This document shows, piece after piece, positions 25,204 through 38,100 of a stretch of 64,000 nucleotides of DNA. The stretch is from Platycnemis pennipes (lineage: Eukaryota; Arthropoda; Insecta; Odonata; Platycnemididae). Every line of letters begins with the position of its first letter. Within the stretch, counting starts at the first letter, position 1. A program made the translations under genes and the position numbers. Under the pieces are notes generated by a model, which was given only the letters and a program-made list of their open reading frames with translations, made no database searches and had not been told where the DNA came from. The stretch is from the NCBI GenBank assembly GCA_933228895.1, contig OW121850.1, forward strand, positions 29,521,773 through 29,585,772. The letters run 5' to 3'.

Positions 25204-25400
25204 CTAAGGCATGATGGTCTCATGGAGAAAATCGTCGAGGGGAATGAGAAGAACTGACCGGGATGATTTCTTACCAAAACTATCGCTTGAGTACTACGGA
25301 AGTGAAATACACGAATCAATCAAAGGCTAAGTTGTGGAGAGCTGCGTCAAATAAATCTCAGCATTGACTACGAATTAGGATGATGATTATTATACCAACG
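25204..25400 (+). mobile_element. LINE 3' end fragment, decayed
   Basis: The + strand reads LRHDGLMEKIVEGNEKN, then a stop, at about 25204-25256. This matches the 'LRHDGL' motif that precedes the C-terminus of the LINE family seen at 28.5-29.6 kb (there LRHDGLNYLRKK). At 25333-25395 TGGAGAGCTGCGTCAAATAA and a GATGATGATT-type tail match the family's 3' end. Interior stops show decay. Confidence 0.6.
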
Positions 25401-25904
25401 ATAATAATCATCATGGTGAGTACGTACGTAGCAGTAAGAGTAGTGTTGATTTAATACTCCAACTAAGTCTTTCTTGTTTTACTACACTTTGATTAATGCC
25501 TCTCTTTCCTAAATTAAATCCTATTAATCCTCATACCCCGAGATACTGGTCTAAGCACCAATTAACGCTCTTCCACACATAATATTCTTTACCAACCCTT
25601 CCCACCTTGAAGGCTTCGATCATTAATGATCTCCGCGTTTTGCGTTTATAAGCGTTTGGCTAAAGCAAGTTTCCACTTGATGTACTTAGCTCTACACCAG
25701 TCCTCTTCCAAATTGATGCCAAAGCAACTTGAGTTATCCACTTTTTTTATTTATTCCCTCCGGTTTTCATGTTCATTCAATATTTCATTTTCTTTTTTTC
25801 ATTTCACGTTTGGTTTTTACCCAAAATGCCACACTAAAAATCAGCTGCGCGTCAAATAATTATCACTCTCCCATATCAGACTGACTGACTAGCAAGCACT
25901 TGTT

Positions 25905-26050
25905 CATGTGAAAATCTGAGAGGGCTTAATCAGCTCTATTTCTAATTCTGTATCAGCATCAAGATCCTCTAAAGTATCTCTCTTGGTGTACTGCAAATGT
26001 ATGTCGAAGAATACTGGCGACAACGGGCAGCCAAGCTCTCTAACCTAACG
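25905..26050 (-). mobile_element. Antisense reverse-transcriptase fragment
   Basis: The minus strand reads GCPLSPVFFDIHLQYTKRDT, then LEDLDADTELEIELIKPSQ. GCPLSPVFF is the conserved 'GCPLSP.LFN.YL' block of the RT palm in RTE-like and related LINEs. The fragment is open for about 45 codons and stops at a TGA near 25909. Upstream and downstream RT motifs (for example F/YADD) were not found beside it, so this is a short relic. Confidence 0.5.
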
Positions 26051-27757
26051 TTAATTATACAAATTTCAATGGGCACCCTTACTTACTTTTTCCATCTTAT
26101 ATGCTAGTTGTTTATTGAGCGCCGAAACCTCTAACCTTAGACTTTCCGAGGGGTAGGGGTTTAAAAAAAAATTCCAGATTAGTCAATACACATTATCTTT
26201 GATTATGATGAACACTTCGATCCTTGAGGATTAGAAATAAGAGGGAAGTGGGTATTTTTCATTTTCAACTAATTTTGTGCGGTCATTCTTCAGGTTAATG
26301 TTGAATCAAATTCGAGTTTTACCTCCTTTAAATCCCTTTTATTTCAACCCTAATTTGTGATATCAAAGTAATAGTTCATCCATGAATTTATCCAGTTTTA
26401 CTGATGTACACTAGTGGCCATTACACTCATATTAATTCCCATAGAGTGGCTATTACTACAATCGAAAAATGCATACAGGCAAAACCTTCGAAAGCTACAG
26501 TAATGAAAATGTGTGGTGAAACACCTTTATCTCCAGTCAAATCTCTCGTCCTAACAGCACATTCCTTTTAATTAATTCTTGACTCCTCAAAATCAGTTTA
26601 GAGTGACAACTGTACCATGAAATTGTCCACGGGGAGTAAATGGCTGGCACTTTACTCAATTGAAGAAAATTCCCACACATTGCAACTGTCATATTATTTC
26701 AAGATATAATACTAGCTCCAGTAGCCATGAAAAGAACTCACTACACGCCGACACCAACGAGCAGACAATGACGCAAGCAAAAAACACTCCTTCTATTGTT
26801 TTTCCTGTTGTTTTTTGGTCACCCTGGCAGCTCGCGAAAAACAGCCCACTTAACGACACATTTATTTTTATGACTTTAATAAAACCTCTTCCTTCGCGCC
26901 GTAAATAAAAAATGAGAAAAGTATTACCCGCGGAAGCTGGTCTCAATCCTTGAGAAGAATTAGGAGGCCACATATAAGTCAGCGGAAGGGCAATCAGTTA
27001 TGTCCATGACTAGCAATTGCGGAGAAGTTGATCCTCATGAGTAAATGCTAGCGCAGCATTGAAATTATCCTATTTAGTACTACGAAAATTGAATAAATAG
27101 CTCTTCACTGATTTTCAAAACTAGGAGCTATTTTCAAAGAGAGATTAACAGTGACTAAGATTCTATTTTTCTGCAATAATTCTTAAGACAATAAGCTCAA
27201 AAGGATTTTTCTTTACGTTCCATTGACTCGCAGCAATCAGCTAGTAAAGATAACCAGCGCTAACTTACTCCATTGTGAGTTAAGAATTGACTTTAATCTG
27301 GGGCTGCCATACCATAGCTTACTCAAACGATCCACTCAGATAAAAGTCACTGTGGATATGATGCATATTCGTGTAACATCATGATAATTCTCAAATAAAT
27401 CTAATGAGTATCGCGAGGCAAATAATGGCATTTATCACAATATGTTAACTTCACTATATGTTTGAGGATAAAACAATAGATAAGTGCTGCTCACTGGCTA
27501 AACGCCTGTTACCGTTAATTTTACATTTGGGGAATGGAAGGAGAGATAGTGACAGCAAACCTGTTATTACTATAGTAGTAAAACTATACATTTTGAGATG
27601 TTTCATTCGCTAACTTTCTGCCTAACCTAATGTCTAGCATAACTAAACACTAAGCTAATCCTAAGTCAACACATCAACAATTCACAACAGCCATAGGTAC
27701 TCTAGGCGGTGTCCGAAAACGTAGCATTTGGGCTGTTAGTCCGGTAAACCAAATACA
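26051..27757. other. No gene recognised
   Basis: AT-rich DNA without recognisable coding, RNA or structured-repeat signal. Frames at 26660-26908 (+) and 26689-26973 (-) overlap each other and are unrecognised. Confidence 0.55.
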
Positions 27758-27942
27758 CAGTGGCCCGAGTCTTGAAACTTTCGTTACTCACCGAAAAATA
27801 TTTACGTTTTCGTTACCAACGAAACGAACGTCATATTTTGTTATCAACTTGGATAAACGAATAACTTGAAACGAATGACGTTATCATAACGACAAATTTC
27901 ATTCGTTATAGTGTAGCGAAAGATTCAAGACTTGGGCCCCTA
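27758..27942. mobile_element. 185 bp TIR element (MITE-like)
   Basis: The left end CAGTGGCCCGAGTCTTGAAA and the reverse complement of the right end, TAGGGGCCCAAGTCTTGAAT, pair over about 30 bases and continue weakly into CTTTCGTTAC / CTTTCGCTAC. The interior is unusually rich in CGTTA/TAACG words (for example AACGAATGACGTTATCATAA), so much of the element can fold. The CAG(T/G)GGCCC terminus is reminiscent of hAT-type ends, but no 8 bp target duplication is visible, so the superfamily is uncertain. Confidence 0.65.
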
Positions 27943-28539
27943 GAGTCGGTGTTTTAACATAGCCGACGTATTCTTTATTCACAGAAGAGAAATATGAAAT
28001 GTTCTACAAAACATTGTGCTTAATGAAGTCACCTTCCTGAATCTTTGGTGTGTTAACCTTAAATTTCAAGAAATTGCTTTTATTACTTATTGCTCGCATA
28101 AATGAACAGTAAGATTAACGATATGAAGCATCAATTTCCTCCAAAGAAAATCTTGGTGAGCAGAGGGAAAAAATCATCAGGAAATAAATACCCCCTTCAC
28201 AATTAATAGCCTGCCGCTTTTGCCGAGACGGCAAGGCGCAAGCCGAAGGACGCGATTTTGAAACTCTTCGGGATTGAATATTTATCATATTTATGTATAT
28301 TTAGATATAAATAGTGTAATATAATGTAATATAGGTCAGCAGTTGGAGCACATAGACCTTTTCCCACTACCGCAAATTTGATTCATAAATGTTACCACGC
28401 TAACACAAAAAATACACATTATGAGACTGCAAAATTTCCAATTTTTCCCCACTAGTTTCTTTTCTTTTATTTTTTAATGGAGAAGAATAGACCTACACAC
28501 AGCTGTAAAATATCATCTGCAACATGTACTCAAAGGAAG

Positions 28540-29615
28540 AGATACCGATGGACCTTAAACAGAATGTCATCATCCTTAGTCCTAAAAAGAAGAGACCTGA
28601 GAACTTTGAAATTTTTAGTTTTAGCTATAATGGCTTATGGCTAGGAGCATAACCCTGACGGCAAACGCCTCGATTGTATTTACAAGGATCACCTACAGAA
28701 GAAGAGAACGAAAAGCCGAGGAGTTTCTGGAGAAAGACCAATCGGGATTTTAAAAAAAGCAAGGGCTTAAGAGGAGCTATTTAACCCCCCAGGAAACTTA
28801 TAAAGAAAAGAATGGAGAAGAACAAGCCGACGTTCGTGGTATTTATGGATTGTGCTGAAATATATTAACAACGTGTATTGTGTATCAATGCTAAGAATTT
28901 TAAGGAAATTAGAGTCATACAGTGACTGACGATTTATCCGCAGTCTATATAAAGGTCAGGTAGCTGTTGTCAAATCATGACCCAGCAGCAGAGACGTATG
29001 GATAAAGAAAGGAGTGAGACAAGTTTGTGCATTGTCTGCCGGGCAATTCAATAGCAATATCCATCAACCCATTCCCAACCCCAAATCTAAGGAAAGACTT
29101 CGGGAGTGAGAAAATAAGCATGCTACGGTCATGGCAGAGACAAAATGTGGCTCATTGAAGACTATAGTAGGTATTCGTAAACGGGGAAAAAAATGCCCAG
29201 AACCACTTGAAGATCAATAAAAGTAAAGCAATGGTATACAGTAAGAGAGAAGAGGCCAAGACCAATTTTTAAGTAGGTAAACAATTTATGAAGATAAAAT
29301 GGATCGATAGAACGGCCAACGAAGAAGTCCGAAAATAGTTTGAAGAAAAGAGAAGTCTCCTAAAAGCTTTCAGATACGGGAAAGCAGAGTCGACCCTATA
29401 TTGAGACATGATGGCCTAAATTATTTACGGAAAAAGTAAATGGAAAGAATGGAAAAGGAAGGTCTAGCATGAGCTATATGCAGCAATTAGTGAAGGATGC
29501 AAAAGAGAAGACTTATGTAAATATGAAGAGGTTAGCCGATAACAGAATGGAGAGGAGGGCTGCGCCAAAACAATCCTAGGATTGTTGACCGATGATGATG
29601 ATCAAGGTTCAACAC
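28540..29615 (+). pseudogene. LINE relic with reverse transcriptase and C-terminal region
   Basis: Largest mobile-element relic in the window. At about 28645-28750 it reads RSITLTANASIVFTRITYRR, then RERKAEEFLEKDQSGF, a close match to the RT block 'RTI.L..HASKI..RI...RIE.K.EEFL.EDQ.GF'. Then come EKNKPTFVVFMDCAE (about 28815, 'NKP...FVD.EKAFD'), a stretch near 29005 reading IKKGVRQVCALS ('IKKGVRQGC.LSP'), a degraded 'F/YADD' zone near 29120, ANEEVRK and EEKRSLL (about 29316-29360), LRHDGLNYLRKK (about 29400) and finally DAKEKTYVNMKRLADNRMER, RAAPKQS and a stop (about 29497-29577). It ends in an ACCGATGATGATGATC tail. Many frameshifts and stops make it inactive. The order of motifs is that of a complete RT plus C-terminus, so the 5' truncation lies upstream of RT. 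It may be a separate insertion from the endonuclease relic at 19.4 kb. Confidence 0.85.
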
Positions 29616-30178
29616 TGTTGATCGATACTTAAAAATGGGTGTGTGATCGTTCCTTCCAATTACAGTCTCAGGGTTAACTATCTCTATCTCCCGCTATGAT
29701 GCACTTCCAGAAATAATATCGTCAACATTATTTTTTTCTAGTAGGCATTATTATTAGATACGTTACTAGTAAACATGCTTTTTGACATCAACCTCGTGAT
29801 ACATTCTTCCATTGTCCTGTTATGATTTCATGCCGTAGGAGGGTGATAAATTCAAGTAAAGTCGTATCTTAATACAACTCTACTTGACTTTTTTGCATCA
29901 GTTTAAAAAAATTTTAAAAGCAAGAAACATTCAACAAAAAATGTTAAAAGCAAGACAACAATTCCAAGTTGGTACAAAATATCGTTGCTTCCGGGGCAAA
30001 AACTAACACACTCCTCCAGGAAGTACATCTGAGCGGAATAATTGAAGGTCAGGAGTCGAGCAAACGTCCGTGGGCCGTTAACGAGTCCTCCTTCCTGCTT
30101 AGACCCACTCTGAAATTTGGCAAATGCAGCCCTAGGCGAGTCGGAGGAGCGGTTCACATGCCAAATGGGGAAACTGGA

Positions 30179-30194
30179 GGGGGGGGGGGGGGGG
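30179..30194 (+). repeat. Poly-G run of 16
   Basis: Sixteen consecutive G residues inside the purine-rich stretch AACTGGAGG...AAGACGG. Such a run can form a G-quadruplex on the + strand and is prone to length error both in vivo and in sequencing. Confidence 0.9.
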
Positions 30195-30671
30195 AAGACG
30201 GGTAGATAGGGGTGGGACGACAAGGGCGCGACGCTAGAGATCTAACAACCCCACATCCACTCGGCAAGGCATCTAGCGACAATCACTTTTATTGCCTTCC
30301 GCTCGTTTGGTTCATAAAACGCCCACACGTCCCCTCCAACGCTTTTGCAGATTCAAATACTTGAGGATATTGGATGCCTGGGAACGAGAGGGAGAGAGAG
30401 AAGAAGAGACTATCGCTCATTCCGGTGATAAAGGAAACAACCTCCTCCTCCCACTAACTCAATTCCAATTCATTTCTTTAAGAGCGATGTGTCTCCAATG
30501 AAAGAATTAAATTTCAAGGTCACAGGCTCTTGGGGACCTTGAGTCCTTCGCCAATGGTCTTTCAAGCGCATGAAATCCAATGGAATCATTCATGGTCGTA
30601 TGATTGTCATCATTCGGTGGTTTATACCAGCCCCTATGGCTACAATATTTTAGTCATTTTCAAATTGAAAA

Positions 30672-30748
30672 AACTGGTGGTGTTGCTGGTGATGTTGGAG
30701 TCTCTGGTGGATCTGGTGATGTTGGAATATACTGGTGATGTTGGAGCC
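30672..30748 (+). repeat. Degenerate CTGGTGATGTTGGAG minisatellite
   Basis: Units of CTGGTGATGTTGGA(G/A) and shortened forms (CTGGTGGTGTTG, CTGGTGGAT) repeat about five times with unequal spacing. The unit is close to a multiple of three, so the + frame stays open here, but that is a by-product of the repeat. Confidence 0.6.
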
Positions 30749-31239
30749 TTTCCAAAAAGAGTAAATTTTGGTGATTGATTGTTTACCGTACGTTGTCATA
30801 TTTACGATTGTAAACTATCCGAAAACTACATACTTTAGCTATGTTTTCCCACTGGCACTATCTTTAAGTGCAGAAATTGACGGAAAAGCTTTCGAAGTAG
30901 AGGACAATCTCCTATCGTGCTTCTAAGCCAGGTGTGAAAAGGGAATATAGTCCCGTTACATTTGGAAAGGAGCGAAAGAATATTGAAAAGTCGATCGGCC
31001 TTGCGTGTCGATGGCTTGGTTTTTATTTTAGGTCCTATTAGGTATTCAGAATCCTCGGGAGCATAGACCCAACATGAAAGATTTCAGGCTATGCCTCAAC
31101 GGTCGACCTTATTTCTTGAAATCAATTCCAGAGAAAGTGAATCGTAAGTGCTCTTGTGCAGTTAATATAAAACCTGAGAGCACCGACTTGGCATCGACCG
31201 AAGCCAATCTGTTTAAATATTCCTTTAGTTTAATTCAGC

Positions 31240-31450
31240 CGTTGTAGCCAAGGTTGGTACCTTGAGCAAGCAGCTGGGCAGTGTACATGCCTGGCAACCC
31301 AAAGGTCGTGGGTTCGAATCCTGCCCAGGGCATGGGGATTGTGAATTTCCTAGTATTTAAGTCTTTGTTTGTGCGGCGTTATACAACCTTAACCGTTGGA
31401 GCACCTAGAAACCCAAGACTACCTCTATTTATTTGGCATAAAACATGTAT
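31240..31450 (+). mobile_element. tRNA-derived SINE
   Basis: A perfect B box GGTTCGAATCC lies at 31311-31321, flanked by complementary T-arm-like bases (GTGGGTTCGAATCCTGCCC). An A-box-like TAGCCAAGGTTGG lies at about 31245-31257, further from the B box than in a tRNA, and GGCAGTGTACATGCCTGGCA is a second candidate head. The body continues through TTTGTGCGGCGTTATACAAC to an unclear end. No cloverleaf can be closed, so this is a SINE and not a tRNA gene. No target duplication was found. Confidence 0.6.
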
Positions 31451-34421
31451 CTGGCTCGTTTGGGGATTGCCATCTCTCGAGCCGACTTAGTCCTGAATCG
31501 CGGGGTTGACTTTCTGACAAGCGACTTCACATGGCACGGCATCATGTTAGATACTTGAACTGCAAGCCTGGTCCACTGAATCATCGATCTCCTACAAATG
31601 AAGTTTGGATGCTTAATAATGCCTGCCCAAACTGCCCTAGCCAATATCGCGCTCATCTTTAGCGTTTCCTTGAATAGCATTTACCTTTATTAAACTCTTT
31701 CTAAAATTGTTTGACGATATCCACAGTCCAACTTTTTTCCTACCACCCACCTCTTCCCTAAATTTCAACCTGCCAAAATCCCCTTCCCTCTCTAAATATC
31801 CCACTTGCAATTTACCCTCCTGATTACCTCCGTCCTTTTTCACCATATCAATATCCTCTTAGTTTACCTAATCCATGATCCCTCTCCAAATTTAGACATA
31901 ATAAAAGTGTGCACTGTGTACTCATTCGACAAAAGACAATAAATAGGGACATAGAGTGTAATGATACATATTAAACTAAATATCAATATTTTATCCACGA
32001 AATTAGCCGGAAAATAAGCCATGAACTCTTTACATTTTTGTACACAAATTCTTAGAGGGAATGATTCATGTCCACAGCTACCTCTATCTGCATTTTGTCT
32101 TATCCAAATCTACTTCCATTCTAACTTCATTTAACAAGAAGTAGGCATTGAGGGCTTCTATAGTTTGAAGATAATAATGTGACAAAATCCTCTGACACGT
32201 AACAAAATTTAGCATCAATTAGCTCTACTGTTAAATTATCTTGATAATTTTACTGAAAATAATTAAATTTCCATAGCAACCGTGCAGTCCATACTTTTGG
32301 AAATATTCATAGCAGCAGTATACTATATGAGAAAAATATTAGCAAATAAGCTAATGAGTCGCAATTATAACGAAAACAAACAAAGCATGAAAAAATGTAA
32401 GCAATTAAAAGGTAGGTGAGCAGTTAGATTTTTTTCTTCACATCTATTTTCCCGGTGCCAAATGACAGGCAGCATGATGAATGCAGAGAACGGTCTAGAG
32501 AAAAGAGAAAGAGATGGACGCAGTAATTAGACCTTCTGGTGGATGAGCCCTTTCCTCGTCGTAACTAAGTGACTTAAAACAGAATTATCCAGTCAGATTA
32601 CTCTCTCTACTCACTGAATTGGAAGCCGTGTCTCCTACATTACCCGGTGAGAAGAACGAGCATAAACTTAGTTACGTTAACACAGGCAACGCATGATAAC
32701 ATTTCCCGCGGAATTTACATCATGAATTTTAAAGGATTGGAATACATGACACGACTTCGTCGTTAAAGTACCAACTGTTTAGCCACGAGGCATAACCAGG
32801 TACAGAAGCTTCTACTGTATTTGATGATAGCCAGTGTAGAAATGAGACAAACAGTAATACGCGAAAGTAGAAATTGTGGGAAAGTAAAAGTTTTGACACT
32901 ACCAAATTGGTAACATACCCTTCAAAATAGATGACAAACTAACGAATACTTTATTTATACTTAACAATAATTTGTCCCCTAATTAGGATAAAGTGCTGGA
33001 GAAAATTTCTAGTTCTCTAAAATAAGAAAGCGAAAAAGTTGTAATGACAACGTATCCCACTCGCAAGAGGAAATAGTAAGCAGAAAAATGGACTGGCTGG
33101 GTCGTGCAACATTTTATCATATCAATACTAAGCTTTCGGCACCTCAAAACTCCAATGGCAATTGGAGATAGCTTACAGTCTCTCCATCCCAAAGCACTAT
33201 TTAGCTATATTTTTACATTTAGTCATATTTTTACTTGTGATACAGTCAATTTTTACTGTGATTTGTGAACTGAGTGAGAATCACATTTCACAGCTCCAAA
33301 TTAGCGCAAACTTGAACTTCATCCATCTTTTTTACACGAGCTTATTATGTAAATATGGATATTTCTGAAAATTTTCGAAAAAAGATCTAAGATCAATCGA
33401 CCATATTGTTGCTATAGATATGGAAAGCAAAAGAGCTTAAAACTGTCCCTCGGGGGTCGACTCATGGTCCGTATTAAACGTGATCTGGCGTACTAAAATC
33501 AATAATTCAAGAAATCAAACACTTAACTACTTTATTCTCAATTCCATAAGTATTAAAACATTATTCGAGTCACTGGAAAACAGGTACTTAACATGATTTT
33601 TTAAAATAATAAATATGGCGTCAACTTATAAGTATTTTCCTACCTCAGCGTAATTTGAAATAAGTCGGGTGACTTGAGTTTAACATGACCTACTTATTTT
33701 ACCTTAGCCCGTTGTCATCAGTATATACTGGCTGTTCTTCAAACTGTCAAATAAATTTTCAAGAAATTTTCAAAGAAGAGGTTTTATAATTCCATGACCT
33801 TCGCAACTACTCACTCTGAATCACTATTGTAGTTAAGGTGAAGTATTCTTATTGACCACTTTAGTTATGTAGTAATAGAAATGTGTTTATATGGAGTTGT
33901 TTCGTCGTTCCAACGACCAAACAACTAGTCTAGTCATTCGGAACTATTTGATTCCAGATAGAATTGTTACTCTCCGAGTATTCAGCATTTTCTGAAACAG
34001 GATCTTCTCGCATAATTCCCAACTAATCTACTTTATGCTTCCAATTTTATAGGAAATAGGATATTTTTCCCTACCCGATTTCGAAATTATATCAATAATA
34101 ATATTCATTTTACGCACATGAAGATGCATTTATTTCAAGAGCAAAATTTAGTTTCACGTAAAATATTGCAGTAAAGTACGTATTTGTATATTTTAATCGA
34201 ATGAACAAATGTAATCACTCCAATCTTCTTACAAAATATTGCTTGCATGGAAGTAATTGATCAACTTAAAAATACTCGGTAGTTGTGGGATATGTTAATA
34301 GAAGCCGCTAAGGAACCATCCATATACTCAATCGTGTATGTATTATGTACTTGCACGTAACGATGACCATCTTTATTTTTCATTTCGCTTCCTCTCCTTT
34401 AGCGCTCCACAACATTTTCTA
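31451..34421. other. No gene recognised
   Basis: AT-rich DNA. A pyrimidine-rich stretch at about 31700-31880 is followed by GACAAAAGACAATAA (about 31929), a word also seen at about 47165 after another pyrimidine-rich LINE-tail region. The two stretches may be related decayed 3' LINE sequence. No domain is recognisable. Confidence 0.5.
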
Positions 34422-35136
34422 AAGGCCATTTTACACGGTGATTGGTACTGCGCAAGTTGATGTCGCATTCGTTTGAGCAGTAGCCCGCGACAGTCCGTGA
34501 CGCAGTAAATTTAGAGAACAATTACTTGACAGCTTTACATGGTGGGATCGCCAGCCCAATATTTCAGTGCCATACAGTCTAGTGACGGTTGTACCCTAAA
34601 TATATCCGGATGCTAACTATGATCTATCTATTGACAATTGAATGGCGTGAGGAAAGAAACTATTACGACCACATTAAATATGTTTTCAAACCATATTCTA
34701 AACAAATATTTTGGAACCTCTATTCCGAGCACAGCGAACGCACGGTGGTGAGTCAAAGTAACAAGGCTGCGGCCTCTTTTTTACAAGGTAAATTAAAGCC
34801 TCCACATGACTATTCATCCAACTCACGATTATTGTATTTAATGACCAACCGACAGATTTAAATGTAAACAAATATATGCATTTCAGTAATAATCAACGTA
34901 TTTAATGGTTACAACCCCGGTGGCAATTCGTTACCGCGAACTTTGCGCTACCTAGTGGGGAGAAAACGCGACAACTGCGCGAATGCATGTATATGATTTA
35001 TTATCTAATTTGGATGGAAGCATTTACGCGGTGGCGCAGTTTTTCCACGCAAGTCGTCGCTTCACACGGAGCAATTTTTTGCCCAAGTTTTAACGTAGCA
35101 ACCTGCGCAGTTTCAATTACCGTGTAAAACATCCTT
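34422..35136. mobile_element. 715 bp TIR DNA transposon, non-autonomous or decayed
   Basis: The left end AAGGCCATTTTACACGGTGA, TTGGTACTGCGCAAGTTG and the reverse complement of the right end AAGGATGTTTTACACGGTAA, TTGAAACTGCGCAGGTTG match over about 38 bases with roughly eight mismatches. 'GGCC.(T)TTACACGG' termini are typical of Harbinger-like elements, an inference from end sequence only. The interior holds a 90-codon frame (34589-34861, starts MYPKYIRML) and a conspicuous set of GCG/CGC words near both ends (ACTGCGCGAATGC, GGTGGCGCAG). The frame shows no DDE or HTH motif I recognise. No clear 3 bp target duplication was identified. Confidence 0.65.
34589..34861 (+). other. Unrecognised 90-codon frame inside the TIR element
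   Basis: The frame lies centrally in the 715 bp TIR element and is the only sizeable one there. The product would be basic and tyrosine-rich (ERNYYDHIKYVFKPYSKQ), with no signal peptide, membrane segment or transposase motif visible. It may be captured host DNA, a decayed transposase piece or chance. Coding status is not supported beyond its position. Confidence 0.15.
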
Positions 35137-38100
35137 GGAACCCATTCCCCTCAATTGCACATCACTGCAAATACACCCCTCCCTTTTTTAGGAAAAAAAA
35201 TCATGAGAAAAATTCCTTATATATTTCTCAAAAAAATAAGCAATGCGCTGATTATTAACTATATAATTTTGCTTTGACCAAATAATAAATAATCATGAAT
35301 AATTATCCTTATATTGCGGAATCCGAAAGCACCCCTGTTAATAATACGTCGTAATAATTAGCCCCCCGTTTTGCGCAGCATAATATAACATAAAATAAGA
35401 GCGTACAAGAGCGTAATATAACTTCATATCAATATAGGTACTTGTAGTATGATATCATATACATATCAATTTTTGGCGGCCCCGATCCAAAAGATGGAGA
35501 TGTACATTCCCTGGCCAAAAAGAGGGGATTACCGCTTATCATCGACATTCACCAAATCAGACTGGAAAATATACATACCTTTGCTGGAAAATATACATGT
35601 CTTTGCAAGGAATGACAACGCAAGCGACGATAATAAAGCTTTAAGAGGCATCATAAAAACGAAGGAATAATGTTTAACGTCCGCTAGCGTCCGCTGTAAA
35701 AAATATTCTTTGCAGAGGGATTGAAATAAACATGTTTATTGCATGCAACACTACTTCTCAGCATCGTCTTGCATAATATGATTTTTAAATATATATTATG
35801 TACCTATCTCAATTAGTTTCTAATAAGCTATATCTCACATAAGCCTAAATACCAACTATAGCATCAACAAAAAGCTGCAATGAGAATGCCAACGAACATA
35901 ACACACTAATACTAATCAACAGTGTGATGAACTATTAATATTCACAGACCCTAAGGAACGATAATCCTAGGTGACATATATTCACTGAATCTGGCTGGAT
36001 AAATGCGACGAATCCTTCCGAGGTAGGGTCATCATGTCGGAAAAAACCGAGCTCCAATTTTCTTTGACGCATAAAAATGGTACAGTCCCATTCTTCGTCG
36101 ACCTCTAGCGAATCGCTCTCAACCCTGCACACTACGAGTACCTATCGCTCAATAGCAATTATTTTTTCCTCGGAAAAATGACCAGTACAAGTGAAATGCA
36201 CCATCACGAAGCAGACTGCATTCAGCACAAATCAAAGCGCTTTGCTAACGGAGTAGAGGTAAGTTGTCATTTTTCAACAGGCCCATCCGTCAACTTTTGT
36301 CGGATGGGAAGTGATGGATCTATTCCATGGGACAGCGGCCAGCAATAGACACCCTTCGGGAACATATCTCCCTCACCCGTGGGGCATAGCTAAGTTTCCC
36401 GTTAATAATTTCAGTCATAATTGACACACGGGTCGAGGTCAGTAATTTCGTCAGGAAGGTGCGGGGTGACCGAGGATGGAAGTGGACGTTAAAGGGGACG
36501 TTTTTCGTGGACGTCGGACATCAAAGACGAGGAAAATTGGGGCACCAAAAGACACACTGACGCTTTGGCGAGGAGAGCAAAAGCGTGCCCTCGGGTCACC
36601 AGCTGTTTACCAGGAGCGAGATACGTACGTCGGTCGCTCTGGACGCATCAATTATTTCGCGACAATGCGCTGTAAACTCTCGGTTGCCATGAAAATACAA
36701 AGGACGAAGATATAAATCATTGCACCTCCAAGTAAAACATCGAATGACGAGAATCTCGAAATTTGATTCTGAAAAAACCCTGGATAGAGAGCCCAATAGA
36801 TTAAAGCGGTAAAACAAATCCTTATGTACCCAACTCAATGAAAATTTTTTATAATATTCGAGAACGCAAACACTAAAAAAATGTTTGTTTCTACGGTGCA
36901 CGTTCAGTTACATGACAAGTCGGAAGAGGTAATACAAAAGTATTGATTTTGAGCCTTGGAGGTGAGACCTGAAAAACATTAATTTCCAAGACGAATTTAC
37001 ACGGAATTGAGAGTGCTTATTCAGCGTTGAAAATAAAAAGAGAGGACAAGCTTTACCAACGGAAGAAATTTAAACGTAGAGAGCATTTTTGCAACATTTT
37101 CATTTCTGACACTATGAAATGACCACTTTGAACTAAATATTATACTCTTGAATGAAATAAGAGAGACAAAGGCAAGGCTCGCTACAGTAAAGTTTAGGAT
37201 TATAGAAGAATTCGGAGCGTTATCTAGCATTGCTTAAATGCGTTTATTTAGGGCAAGTTAAACAGGTATTCAGTATAGCTGAATTGAAAACAGACGGAGA
37301 ATACAATATCAAGGGGCGGAAATAATGATTGTAGAGACGTTTCTTATTGTGTTACGTTCCCGCATTGCATTTGGTCTAACATAAACAAAAAAAACAGCGT
37401 TTTAAATAACTTAACGGGCATTTGCACAAAAAACCAGTGGATTGAAAATATTACTTCTGACAAAAGTCTTCGACAGGTATTTATTTCTGCTTTTAGCCAG
37501 ATTTTTCAATGCAAATTAAAAAGCATGGATTTCGATCGCCAGCTCCGGTATTGAAAACACATCTGCTCAGAGAAGATGAGAATGTGAGTAATGATAAATC
37601 TGTTGAAGTGTTCCAAGGTTACTAACTTTTGATTCACGTCCATAGTTGTAAGTTGAGATAAATAAAATGAGGAGATATAGCGCGAGATAACTACGACTTG
37701 AGTAATATGCCCATGTCCTTGCTCCAAGTATTAATAGCGTGAGAAATTAATCTAATAATAGTTACAGCAACACAAAAAATTGTACAATGTTGAATCTCTC
37801 CAAATTAAACATCTATATTATTGATGAGTAAAAGTTCCATGAGGCCAAAAAAAACTTAATTCCGTACCCAGTAGTGAAGGATAAAAAATGAAGGAGACAG
37901 CTCGTCATCTTCTTTCAACTACAACCTCCCGTATCGCGACAGCATCAAGAAAAACTAAGCAGGGAGCCGCGGAGTCTGAGAAGAATAATGAACGTAGGCG
38001 GGCGCTGGTGCATCGTTAACGAAGTGTCGTTCAAGAACGCCCGAGGAAAGAAACCCGCATGGATAATATTGTATAGGAGAAGGGAGCGAACTAATTGGAC

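Larger units (their letters stand above)
29616..31239. other. No gene recognised; GC-richer patch at 29.96-30.33 kb
   Basis: A GC-richer patch includes a 16-G run and frames on both strands (29903-30223 -, 29969-30205 +) that are unrecognised. A degenerate minisatellite follows at 30672-30748. No gene is supported. Confidence 0.5.

Noticed and set aside
31429..31680. 83-codon minus frame as a gene
   Set aside because: Overlaps the end of a SINE and shows no recognisable features.
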